16,433 nucleotides of DNA from ZC4RG35 sp964571765. GTDB taxonomy: Bacteria > Actinomycetota > Acidimicrobiia > Spongiisociales > ZC4RG35. Within the stretch, counting starts at the first letter, position 1; the number at the start of each line of letters is the position of its first letter. A program made the position numbers and the translations under genes. Shown here in pieces: positions 1-9,276 of this stretch. The stretch lies in assembly GCA_964571765.1 (NCBI GenBank), contig CAZNDH010000032.1, positions 1-16,433 on the forward strand, in the 5' to 3' direction. The notes beneath the pieces are model-generated. The model was not told where the DNA came from, did no database searches, and saw only the letters and a program-made list of their open reading frames with translations.

Positions 1-22
1 CAACATCGAGAAAGGAGTGGGG

Positions 23-1453
23 ATGACTGCGGGCACCGCGCCGCCACGGGGCGCATTCGAGCTCAACTACGGGCTGGAGGACGTACCCAGACCCTTCACC
101 AAGGCCCTTGGCCTGGGCATCCAGCATGTCCTGACCATGTTCGGGGCCACCATCCTGGTGCCGCTGCTCTTGGGGCCGGCGATGGGGATGGACACCACTG
201 ACATCGCCATCCTGATCAGTTCGGTGTTCATCTGCTCGGGGATCGCCACCGCACTCCAGGTGACCATCGGCTCGAGGCTCCCCATCATCCAGGGGGTGTC
301 TTTTGCCTTCCTCCCGGCGTTCTTCCTGATCATCGCGGCTCATCCCGGACCGGAGGCTATGACCTACATCGCCGGGGCGATCATCGTCGGGGCGGTCTTC
401 GAGATCGTGGTCGGCTTTGGCGGGCTCATCGGCGTTCTCCGCCGGTTCGTCACCCCGGTGACGATTGCACCGGTGATCGCCCTGATCGGGTTGTCGCTGT
501 TCGTGCCGGCGGCGAACACCGCGGCGAGCCACTGGGGGATGTCGTTCCTCATGTTGGGACTGGTCTTCCTCTTCTCCCTGATCCTGTCGAGGAAGGTGAG
601 GTTCTTCTCCCTGTTCCCGATCCTCCTGGCGATCGTCACTACCTACGTCATCTCCTGGATCCTCACGGTCACCAATGTGTTCGGCCCGGAGAGCGCCGGG
701 CGGGTCAACTTCGACGGCGTGGGGACCGCTCCTTGGATCAGGGGTTTGGAGGTCGGTGGCGGAGGGATCCTCTTCCCCTGGGGTGTTCCCCAGTTCGAGC
801 TCACCTTTATCGTCGCCATCCTGGCGGCCTACCTGGCCTCGATGATCGAGTCCTTCGGCGACTACCACGCGGTATCCCGAATCGCCACCGGCAGGGACCC
901 CGACGCCCAAACCATCAACCGGGGCATCGGGAGCGAAGGTCTGGGATGCATGGCCACCGGCCTCCTCGGCGGATTCGCCTCCACCTCGTACTCGGAGAAC
1001 ATCGGCTTGGTCGGGCTGACCCGGGTGGCCAGCCGCTATGTGGTGCTGCTCGGTGCCGGTGTGCTCGTGTTGTTCGGCCTGGTGTCCAAGTTCGGGGCGG
1101 TGGTGGCCACCATCCCCACGCCGGTGGTCGGCGGTGCCTACCTGGCCCTGTTCGGGCTGATCGCCGCGGTGGGGCTGTCGTTGCTCCGGAGGACCGATAT
1201 GGACTCCCAGCGGAACCTGATGATCATCGGGTTCGTCCTGTTCTCCGGGTTCGTCTTCCCGGCCTACTTCGGAAGCCTGGAGGCACCGCTGGACGTGTTC
1301 GGGATCGGCTGGCTGAGTGACATCGTCAACGCCATCGGGTCGTCGGGAATCGCGGTGGCTGCGGTCTTCGGGCTCCTTCTCGACAACCTGATCCCTGGGA
1401 CGCCGGAAGAGCGGGGAGTCACCGGCGAGCCGGTAGGGCCGGCGATCACCTGA
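23..1453 (+). CDS. NCS2-family (uracil/xanthine type) nucleobase permease
   Basis: Polytopic inner-membrane symporter of the nucleobase-ascorbate transporter (NCS2) family, 476 aa, the usual length. The ATG at 23 is preceded by AAAGGAG at 11-17 with five bases of spacing, so it is preferred over the in-frame GTG at 17. Seen in the sequence: the TM1 QH pair (residues 34-35, in GIQHVLTMFGATILVPLLLG), ESFGDYHA at 276-283 and TSYSENIGLVGLTR at 321-334. These match the substrate-binding helices TM8 and TM10 of UraA and UapA. E276 and E325 correspond to UraA E241 and E290, while D280 corresponds to UapA D360 rather than UraA H245. Import of a purine or pyrimidine base by proton symport is likely, but the exact substrate cannot be read. 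The gene stands alone, and a hairpin follows its stop. Its promoter lies before the window. Confidence 0.9.
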   Translation: MTAGTAPPRGAFELNYGLEDVPRPFTKALGLGIQHVLTMFGATILVPLLLGPAMGMDTTDIAILISSVFICSGIATALQVTIGSRLPIIQGVSFAFLPAFFLIIAAHPGPEAMTYIAGAIIVGAVFEIVVGFGGLIGVLRRFVTPVTIAPVIALIGLSLFVPAANTAASHWGMSFLMLGLVFLFSLILSRKVRFFSLFPILLAIVTTYVISWILTVTNVFGPESAGRVNFDGVGTAPWIRGLEVGGGGILFPWGVPQFELTFIVAILAAYLASMIESFGDYHAVSRIATGRDPDAQTINRGIGSEGLGCMATGLLGGFASTSYSENIGLVGLTRVASRYVVLLGAGVLVLFGLVSKFGAVVATIPTPVVGGAYLALFGLIAAVGLSLLRRTDMDSQRNLMIIGFVLFSGFVFPAYFGSLEAPLDVFGIGWLSDIVNAIGSSGIAVAAVFGLLLDNLIPGTPEERGVTGEPVGPAIT

Positions 1454-1474
1454 CCGCCCCCTCGGTATAGGAAC

Positions 1475-1507
1475 GGGTTTGGCCCCCGGTGATCCCGGGG
1501 GCCAACC
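1475..1507 (+). terminator. GC-rich hairpin after the permease gene
   Basis: A perfect 9-bp stem, GGCCCCCGG (1481-1489) with CCGGGGGCC (1495-1503), closes a 5-base loop. Two more T-A pairs and a bulged GG-CC pair extend it outward. It begins about 20 bases after the permease stop. No T-run follows, so it would be a U-less terminator of the kind often proposed for Actinobacteria, or a 3' stabilising structure. It also argues against starting the next gene at GTG 1489, which lies inside the stem. Confidence 0.55.
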
Positions 1508-1557
1508 GCGTGCGGGCGACTCCCCCCGGTTCCCATCACGCGCAATACCCTGGAGCC

Positions 1558-2619
1558 ATGGTGAGGAGCACCCCCGAAGGTCTGGAGAGGGTGGGGCTCA
1601 CCGTCGCCGTGGTGGTGGGCCTGGCAGTGCTCGTCGCCGCCATCGGCTTGGCCCTCGCTCAGGTCAGCTTCCTAGCCGGCCCTCTCGTGGTCGCCGCCGT
1701 GGTGGTCATCGCCACCGACCCTGTGGTGGGGTTCCTGGTGGACCGTGGGTGGAGACGCGGCCTGGCCGTGTTCGTGGTCATCTTCGGTGGCCTAGGTGTA
1801 TTGGCCACCGCCGGGTTCGCCCTGGCGCCGCTGATCTGGGCGCAGTGGCAGGGGATTGCCGAGTCCCTCCCCGGCCTCTGGGCCGATGCCGAGGAGTGGT
1901 TGCTCGCCTGGGGTGAGGGGTTGGCAATCGACGTGGAGCGTCTCCTCGTCATCGGATCCGACCTGATCGACGATATGCCCTCGGGGAGCGGGACGGCATG
2001 GGGTCTGGGGGTGGTCGCCGTGATGGTGTCACTCGTCCTTGGCCTCATCCTGGGCGCAGCCGCGGTCCTCGACCTTCCCGGGTTCAAACGGTCGGCCCGT
2101 GCGACAGTTCCCCACCATTTTCGTGATCGAGCCTCGGCCCTGGCGCGGGATGCAGGGCGCGCGGTGACCGGGTTCATTCGGGGCCAGATGCTCATCGCTC
2201 TCATCGTCGGCGTCCTCATCTCAGTGGGACTGGCCCTGCTCGATGTGCCCTTCTGGCTGATCCTGGGGTCGATTGCGGGGATCGGCAACCTGGTTCCTTT
2301 CCTGGGACCGGTGGTCGGCGGGATCCCGGCGACATTCATCGCTCTGACTACTAGGGGCGTGGGGACCGCGTTGGCCGCGGTCCTGCTGATGGTGGTGGTC
2401 CAGTTGATCGAGAGCTACCTCCTGTCACCGCTGATCCTCTTTCGCACGGTTCGGGTAAGGCCCCTGGTGGTCATCCTGGCGATCCTCATCGGATGGAGCG
2501 TCTTCGGTTTCCTCGGGATGCTTCTCGCCGTACCCGCGGCCGCGGTGTTCAAGGTGGCATTCGCTCACGGTCTCAGTTGGGTAGGTATGCGGTCGGCCCC
2601 CAGCTTCTCAACCGAGTAG
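1558..2619 (+). CDS. AI-2E/PerM-family membrane transporter
   Basis: Membrane protein of the AI-2E transporter (PerM/YdiK/TqsA) superfamily, 353 aa, normal length. Hydrophobic segments fall at about residues 14-33, 38-52, 68-92, 148-171, 209-230, 233-262, 268-296 and 303-335. The family hallmark is the conserved loop IGNLVPFLGPVVGGIP (242-257), in the TM6-7 region. An amphipathic stretch of about 50 residues between the second and third hydrophobic pairs (93-145) is also typical. The start is uncertain. ATG 1558 has GGAG only two bases upstream, whereas GTG 1561 sits five bases from it and may be the true start; GTG 1489 is rejected because it lies in a hairpin. Family members export small signals or act in Na+/H+ exchange, and nothing here indicates which. 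It appears monocistronic. Confidence 0.85.
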   Translation: MVRSTPEGLERVGLTVAVVVGLAVLVAAIGLALAQVSFLAGPLVVAAVVVIATDPVVGFLVDRGWRRGLAVFVVIFGGLGVLATAGFALAPLIWAQWQGIAESLPGLWADAEEWLLAWGEGLAIDVERLLVIGSDLIDDMPSGSGTAWGLGVVAVMVSLVLGLILGAAAVLDLPGFKRSARATVPHHFRDRASALARDAGRAVTGFIRGQMLIALIVGVLISVGLALLDVPFWLILGSIAGIGNLVPFLGPVVGGIPATFIALTTRGVGTALAAVLLMVVVQLIESYLLSPLILFRTVRVRPLVVILAILIGWSVFGFLGMLLAVPAAAVFKVAFAHGLSWVGMRSAPSFSTE

Positions 2620-2680
2620 CCGACCTACCGGGCCCGGCCCGCCCTATCGTGGCGGGTCGAGCCTCGAGGAGAGACGCGTC

Positions 2681-3121
2681 TTGGATACCGTGATGCTGGT
2701 GACCAGGGTGGCCCATGTTGTGGTGGCCGCCGCCTGGTTCGGGCACAAGCTGCTGATCCCGGCCGACCTACGTCACGCTGCCGCCGGTCTCGACGGGCCC
2801 GACCTCCAGTTGGTAGCCCGGCTGCGCCGGTCGCAGCGGCTGGGGACTCTGACCGGGCTGGGGACGCTTGCCACCGGGGCGGCACTGATTGCTCTCATCG
2901 GCCAGGACCTGGTGCCGTTCCGGATCTATGTCGGGCTGGGGCTGGTGCTGGTGATGTTCCTGGTGGCCTCCATAATGGGGCGCCCGGCATGGGGGTCCTT
3001 GAAGTCCAGCCTCGAGGAGGGGGCGAGGACCACTGCCACCTCGGCGGCGCGCCGCTTGGCTCGCTCTCTCAACATCGAGAGCATGCTCTGGGTGGCCGCC
3101 CTGGTCACCATGATCGTCTAG
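2681..3121 (+). CDS. Small four-helix integral membrane protein
   Basis: A 146-aa protein I do not recognise by name. The TTG start at 2681 has GAGGAG at 2666-2671 nine bases upstream, better placed than for the GTG at 2690. Four hydrophobic segments are visible: about 4-26 (TM1, containing H12 and H22), 50-73, 79-101 and 129-146. A basic/amphipathic stretch, about 104-128, precedes the last helix. Layout and size resemble CopD-like or DUF2269-type small membrane proteins, but no metal-site motif is diagnostic. Its stop shares the tetranucleotide CTAG (3118-3121) with the stop of the convergent hydrolase. No functional link to the neighbours is evident. Confidence 0.7.
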   Translation: MDTVMLVTRVAHVVVAAAWFGHKLLIPADLRHAAAGLDGPDLQLVARLRRSQRLGTLTGLGTLATGAALIALIGQDLVPFRIYVGLGLVLVMFLVASIMGRPAWGSLKSSLEEGARTTATSAARRLARSLNIESMLWVAALVTMIV

Positions 3122-3810
3122 GCCGCCGAGATCAGGGCTTCGATCCGTTCGAGGACCGCTCTGGGGTCGGTGAACAGGCTGAGGTGGGTCCCTTCCATAT
3201 CCGAGGTCGGCCACCCCCTTTCCCGGGCGCGATTCGACTCCTCCTCGTAGGCGGGGCTGGTCCGTAGGTATCGGCATGGCCACTCCGACCACCCGGAGGG
3301 AACCGGGATCTCCTCGTCGTAGAAGGATCGGGGCAACGACGGCAGGTCGGCGCGGAGTGCCTCCCGGTCTCCCCGGTCGGGCAGCATCGAGGAGACCAGG
3401 CTCACGTCCCACCAGTCCAGCCAGGGCTTGAGGATCCCGTCGTGGGTCTGCTCGTCGAGCAGCGGTGCCAGTCGGGGAGGGCTGCTGTGGTGACCCTCTT
3501 CAGGGGGGATCACCGCGTCGACGAAGACCAGGTGACCCAGCCGGATGTCCAGACCCTGGCCGATGAGGGGGAGGAACGCTCCTGCACCCGAGTGTCCGGC
3601 CAGGGTGACAGGCGCCTCGAGGTCGTCGGAGGCATTCAGGGCGATTTCGACCATCACCGACCACAGGGGTCGTTCCGAGCCGCTGGCCGCCACGCTGAGG
3701 TCGGGGACGGCGACCGCCACGCCCCGGTTCCGGGCAGCCTCAGCCACTCGGGACCAGGTCGAGGGGCCAACCACCGGGCTGTGCACCAAGAGCATGGAGG
3801 ACGTGACCAA
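3118..3810 (-). CDS. Alpha/beta hydrolase-fold protein
   Basis: Cytosolic alpha/beta hydrolase, 230 aa, of the short cap-less type. The N-terminal strand and oxyanion region read LLVHSPVVGPSTWSRVAEAARNRG. The nucleophile elbow is GHSGAG with Ser74. FVDAVIPPEEG follows, with D98 after the next strand, and a C-terminal GTHLSLFTDP supplies the candidate catalytic His209. This is a plausible Ser-Asp-His triad. Substrate unknown; esterase/lactonase-like roles are typical of the fold. The start is uncertain: TTG 3810 gives the full frame, ATG 3795 removes five residues, and neither has a convincing ribosome site. It converges on the preceding gene and diverges from nosZ across about 240 bp. Confidence 0.8.
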   Translation of the reverse strand: MVTSSMLLVHSPVVGPSTWSRVAEAARNRGVAVAVPDLSVAASGSERPLWSVMVEIALNASDDLEAPVTLAGHSGAGAFLPLIGQGLDIRLGHLVFVDAVIPPEEGHHSSPPRLAPLLDEQTHDGILKPWLDWWDVSLVSSMLPDRGDREALRADLPSLPRSFYDEEIPVPSGWSEWPCRYLRTSPAYEEESNRARERGWPTSDMEGTHLSLFTDPRAVLERIEALISAA

Positions 3811-3979
3811 ATTGGATGGTGACGGTAGGGGGTCGACCCGGCGTGTGCCCGGTGTCCCGACTCGGGCGCTCCGATGTGTGGGCAGCCGTCCTGATCGGCT
3901 TGGGTGACGTGGCTCATGCCGTCGACCGCGGTTAGGGACTTTCGGCCCTATCCCCTTACCTCCTGGCCTTCGATCCTAT

Positions 3980-4005
3980 CCCTAAGTAACTCACTAAGGG
4001 TTAGT
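3980..4005 (+). promoter_or_regulatory. Dyad repeats upstream of nosZ (candidate operator)
   Basis: Two overlapping dyads are visible. CCCTAAGT (3980-3987) pairs with ACTAAGGG (3993-4000) across AACTC, with one mismatch. The right half also forms a perfect palindrome, ACTAA-GGG-TTAGT (3993-4005). A further half-site, TTAGGGA, lies at 3932-3938. The position 43-68 bases before the nosZ start fits a transcription-factor site in the core promoter. The Rrf2 regulator encoded at the end of the operon is the obvious candidate ligand, but this is inference; the motif does not match a site I can name. No confident -10/-35 pair was assigned. Confidence 0.45.
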
Positions 4006-4013
4006 CGGCGTAG

Positions 4014-4025
4014 CAGACCGGTCTG
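4014..4025 (+). promoter_or_regulatory. 12-bp perfect palindrome before the nosZ ribosome site
   Basis: CAGACCGGTCTG is a perfect 12-bp palindrome that ends 11 bases before the GGAGGG ribosome-binding sequence (4037-4042) of nosZ. It could be an operator for a dimeric repressor or a small mRNA leader hairpin. In a high-GC genome a 12-bp palindrome can arise by chance, so support is only positional. Confidence 0.35.
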
Positions 4026-4047
4026 ACCCGGTTCCTGGAGGGTTGAG

Positions 4048-6039
<1,992 letters not shown>

Positions 6040-6083
6040 TCACAACCGACACGAATCACGACCGAGATAGAGATAGGACAAGC

Positions 6084-6467
6084 ATGCGAAACAGAAGAGT
6101 CACCCGAATGGTCACCCTCATGGCGATGGCCGCACTACTGGTCTCCGCCTGCGGCGGTGGAAACGGCACGGCCACCACGGCGACGACGGCTCCCGCCGGG
6201 GTCGAGGTGACCGTCACCGCCACCGAGTTCGCCTTCGAGCCCGCCAACATCGAGGTACCGGCAGGGGTGCCGGTCACCATCGTGCTGGTCAACAGCGGTG
6301 TGATCGAACACGACTTCTCCATCGACGCCCTCGGTCTGACGATCCACGCCGATCCGGGCGAGACCGTCAGGGAGACGGTGAACTTCGCCGCGGGCACCTA
6401 CGAGGTCCATTGCACCGTTCCCGGCCACCACGAGGCAGGGATGGAAGGAACCCTGGTCGCAGGTTGA
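6084..6467 (+). CDS. Type-1 copper (cupredoxin) lipoprotein, likely NosZ electron donor
   Basis: Small blue-copper protein, 127 aa from ATG 6084, which has AGGA five bases upstream and gives a clean lipoprotein signal (basic MRNRR, then hydrophobic core, then LLVSAC with lipidated Cys23). The alternative ATG 6036 overlaps the nosZ stop as ATGA and adds 16 hydrophilic residues. After a Thr/Ala-rich linker comes a plastocyanin-like fold. Copper ligands are H76 (EHDF), C110, H115 and M120 in the C-x4-H-x4-M spacing HCTVPGHHEAGM. From its position between nosZ and nosD it probably delivers electrons to the CuA site of NosZ, replacing a soluble cytochrome c or azurin; this is inference. A role in copper delivery is the alternative. 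Confidence 0.88.
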   Translation: MRNRRVTRMVTLMAMAALLVSACGGGNGTATTATTAPAGVEVTVTATEFAFEPANIEVPAGVPVTIVLVNSGVIEHDFSIDALGLTIHADPGETVRETVNFAAGTYEVHCTVPGHHEAGMEGTLVAG

Positions 6468-6475
6468 GAGGCGCT

Positions 6476-8623
6476 ATGACCGGCACAGGGGAACGGACGG
6501 AGCAAAGGACGATGGTGGCAACCAGGGCCCCTGGAAGGGACCGGGCGAGGTGGATCCTCGCCCCGGTCGCGCTGCTCCTCGTCCTCTCCGCCCTGTCACT
6601 TCCTCTGTGGACGTCGGCGCTGTCGGCCCCGCAGTATCCGGAGGGCCTCGAGCTGGTGGTGTACGGCAATCGGGCCGAAGGAGACCTCGTCGAGATCGAG
6701 AGCCTCAACCACTACGTCGGGATGCGTCCCCTCCGGATGGAGGAGCTCCCCGAGCTCGCCTTGTGGCCGCTGGGCCTAGGAGCGGCAGGTGTGGCGGTGC
6801 TTGTGGGCTTGCTTCGAAGGAGGATCCTCGCCCGGCTCGCCCGGATCTACCTGTGGGCATTCCCCGTGTCGATCCTCGCGGTGATCCAGCTCCGGCTCCA
6901 TCAGTTCGGTCACGACCTCGACCCGGGCGCTGCCTTCCGCATGGAGGGCTTCACCCCGTGGGTGGTCGGGCCCACCCGGGTGTGGAACTTCACCGCATGG
7001 GGCTGGCCAGGGTTGGCGATATTCGCCCTTCTCGGGGCGGCGGCCCTGGTCACCTTTGGACCGGCGCTGGTGCGAAGGGTCGGCAGCTCCTCGAGGAGAG
7101 CGCCTGCCGTGGCCGCCATTGTCGCACTGACCCTGGTGGCACCGTGGCCGGCATTGGCCGACACCGGCGACGAACACTCGGGTCACGGTGAGTGGCCGGC
7201 GGCTCCCGCACCCGCCTCCCTGGTCGAAGGGGTGACCGTCACCCACGCCCTTCCCAGCCAGGTCGAGCTCGACCAGGAACGGCTGATCGACCTGGGATCG
7301 CTGATCGCAGGCACCCCCGAAGGTGGCGTGCTCACCCTCCCCGCCGGGGCCTACCGCGGTGATGTGGTAGTCGACCGTCCGATGACCATCGAAGGGGTGG
7401 GGATGCCCCTGGTGGTCGGTGGAGGTGAGGGAACGGTACTGACGATCGAGGCCGCGGGGACCACTATCCGGGGCATTCACCTGACCGGGAGCGGACACGG
7501 CCCCGGTGGCCAACCCGCCGGGATCAGGGTGGTCGCCGACGACGTCGAGCTCGACAGCGTCGTCGTCGGGGACAGCTATATCGGCATCGCTGTGGACGAC
7601 GTCGAGAAGGTGCGGATCCTCAACAGCCTGATCATGGGCCGCTCCGTGTGGGCCATCGGGGGAGAGGGACACGCTGTCGACGGGTCACACGATGGCCATG
7701 GTGGTGGACGTGGTGACGGTATTTCGATCTGGGAGGCGGAGTCGGTGCTGATCAGGGGCACTCGCATCGAAGGAGTCCGCGACGGGGTCTACGCCTCGTT
7801 CGGTTCCTCGATCCTCGTCGACTCGAACCAGGTCCATTCGAGCCGCTATGCAGTCCACACCATGTACACCAAGGAGCTGGTCATCATCGAGAACCACTTC
7901 GAGGCGAACCTCTCCGGAGCGATCCTGATGTATGGGGGGCAGGTCGACGTGATCCGGAACATGATCGTTGGCAACATCTCGCCGTCCACCGGGTTCGGGG
8001 TTCTCCTCAAGGACGTCACCGACGCCGAGGTGGTCCAGAACGGGCTGGCCGGCAACCGAGTTGGCATCCACGTCGACGGGCCAACCGGTGGAGCCGGGCC
8101 GACAATGGTGATCGCCAACACCGTCGCCGAAAACCAGTTCGGAGTGGTGGTTTTCCCCTCGGCCTCGGTGACGTTCCTGGCCAACAGCTTCGTCGACAAC
8201 CTGGTTCAGGTGTCCCAGCATGGCCGGGGCTCGGCTGGTGATGTGGCCTGGGCAGACCGGGGATGGGGCAACTACTGGAGTACCTATCGGGGCTTCGACA
8301 ACGGTCGGGGCCGTGGTGTGGTTCCCCACACCGAGGCCACATCGATGAACCGGGTGCTGGTCCGCTCCCCACTGCTCACCTCACTCGCTGCCTCGCCGGC
8401 GATGCGGATCGTGACAGCAGTCGAAGACCGCTGGCTTCGACTGACTCCGGTGGCGGTCGACGAGCTCCCCCTCACCTCACCGGTGTCGCCGCCGATCCCG
8501 GTGCCAGCACCGGACCCGGCCGCGGTCGTGGTCGCCGCCATCGTCGGGTTCGCCGCCTCGGTGGTGGCCACCGGGAGCTTCATCCGCCTCTCCCGTCGGC
8601 CCCGGGTGAGAGGTGCGATATGA
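6476..8623 (+). CDS. nosD: NosD-like copper-site maturation protein fused to an N-terminal membrane module
   Basis: The protein is 715 aa, against about 400-450 for ordinary NosD. ATG 6476 follows the cupredoxin stop by eight bases, with GAGAGG upstream. Domain order: TM 26-48; an exported loop with YPEGLELVVYGN and LNHYVGM (54-83); TMs at about 97-114, 122-140 and 176-198, with HQFGHDLDPGAAF between the last two; a signal-like segment 200-229 (SRRAPAVAAI, ending PALAD); then a right-handed parallel beta-helix (about 279-590) of CASH/NosD type. The NosD end motif WGNYWSTYRGFDNGRGRGVVPH lies at 597-618, and a C-terminal TM at 681-701. NosD is required with NosF and NosY for CuZ assembly. The N-terminal module resembles a separate membrane protein found in nos clusters of other phyla, which I recall but cannot verify here. 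Its stop overlaps the nosF start (ATGA). Confidence 0.9.
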   Translation: MTGTGERTEQRTMVATRAPGRDRARWILAPVALLLVLSALSLPLWTSALSAPQYPEGLELVVYGNRAEGDLVEIESLNHYVGMRPLRMEELPELALWPLGLGAAGVAVLVGLLRRRILARLARIYLWAFPVSILAVIQLRLHQFGHDLDPGAAFRMEGFTPWVVGPTRVWNFTAWGWPGLAIFALLGAAALVTFGPALVRRVGSSSRRAPAVAAIVALTLVAPWPALADTGDEHSGHGEWPAAPAPASLVEGVTVTHALPSQVELDQERLIDLGSLIAGTPEGGVLTLPAGAYRGDVVVDRPMTIEGVGMPLVVGGGEGTVLTIEAAGTTIRGIHLTGSGHGPGGQPAGIRVVADDVELDSVVVGDSYIGIAVDDVEKVRILNSLIMGRSVWAIGGEGHAVDGSHDGHGGGRGDGISIWEAESVLIRGTRIEGVRDGVYASFGSSILVDSNQVHSSRYAVHTMYTKELVIIENHFEANLSGAILMYGGQVDVIRNMIVGNISPSTGFGVLLKDVTDAEVVQNGLAGNRVGIHVDGPTGGAGPTMVIANTVAENQFGVVVFPSASVTFLANSFVDNLVQVSQHGRGSAGDVAWADRGWGNYWSTYRGFDNGRGRGVVPHTEATSMNRVLVRSPLLTSLAASPAMRIVTAVEDRWLRLTPVAVDELPLTSPVSPPIPVPAPDPAAVVVAAIVGFAASVVATGSFIRLSRRPRVRGAI

Positions 8624-9276
8624 CCAGCTCCCGACTCCTGGTCCGTGAGGTATCCAAGAGCTATGGCCCACGAATCGTTCTCTCGGGCCTCGATCTGACC
8701 GTGGAACCTGGCTCGGTGGTGGCGGTCACCGGTCGCAACGGAAGCGGCAAGAGCACTCTCCTCAGGTGTATTGCCGGGCTGGCCAGCTTCGAGGGATCGA
8801 TATTGGTGGATGGGATGCCTCCGCCGACGGCTCGCCACCGGATCGGCTACCTGCCGCAGACGGTCGGTTTCCCAGGATGGGCGACACCAGCAGAGGTCAT
8901 CGCCTTCTTTGCCCGGCTTCGGGGGGTCGATCCAACATCTCATCCGTTCCTGCCGGACTTCCTCCCCAATCCCACCCTCCCGGTAAAGGTCCTCTCAGGG
9001 GGCCAGCGGCAGCGGCTCGCCCTGGCGGTGGCGATGCTGGGACGTCCGGGACTCGTCCTCCTCGATGAACCCGCAGCCAGTCTGGACGATGCCGGGCAAG
9101 AATCGCTCGAGCGGGTCATCGGTGATGTCGCCACCGCGGGCACCTCGGTGCTGGTGGCCACTCCCCGGTCCGACGATCTGAGCAGGATGTTCGATACCGT
9201 TGTCGACCTGGTCGAAGGCAGGCTCGAAGACAGGCCGGACTCAACCGTTGCCCCCCTGAAGGTGGTCAAACCATGA
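8620..9276 (+). CDS. nosF: NosF-like ABC transporter ATPase
   Basis: Cytoplasmic ATPase that energises the NosDFY complex for CuZ maturation. It has 218 aa, clearly shorter than typical NosF of about 300. ATG 8620 overlaps the nosD stop as ATGA; the frame is open further upstream, but only within nosD. Seen: Walker A GRNGSGKST (38-46), Q-loop Gln80 (YLPQ), signature LSGGQ (125-129), Walker B LVLLDEP (145-151), D-loop SLDD (154-157). At the H-loop, where family members read SSHR or similar, this protein reads ATPRSDD, so Pro182 replaces the switch histidine. The C-terminal extension seen in longer NosF proteins is absent. Translationally coupled to nosD and nosY. Confidence 0.92.
   Translation: MTSSRLLVREVSKSYGPRIVLSGLDLTVEPGSVVAVTGRNGSGKSTLLRCIAGLASFEGSILVDGMPPPTARHRIGYLPQTVGFPGWATPAEVIAFFARLRGVDPTSHPFLPDFLPNPTLPVKVLSGGQRQRLALAVAMLGRPGLVLLDEPAASLDDAGQESLERVIGDVATAGTSVLVATPRSDDLSRMFDTVVDLVEGRLEDRPDSTVAPLKVVKP

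Noticed and set aside
733..1320. A 195-codon plus-strand frame inside the permease gene
   Set aside because: Arg/Gly/His-rich out-of-frame shadow of a clear NCS2 permease.
2768..3412. A 214-codon minus-strand frame across the four-helix protein and the hydrolase
   Set aside because: Pro/Gly/Arg-rich shadow composition, and it overlaps two well-supported genes, one on each strand.
6410..6475. Earlier start for the NosD fusion protein
   Set aside because: The added 22 residues are Arg-rich and overlap the cupredoxin C-terminus; ATG 6476 has its own ribosome site.
8263..8619. Upstream extension of the nosF frame
   Set aside because: It lies wholly inside nosD in another frame; the ATPase fold starts at ATG 8620, which overlaps the nosD stop.
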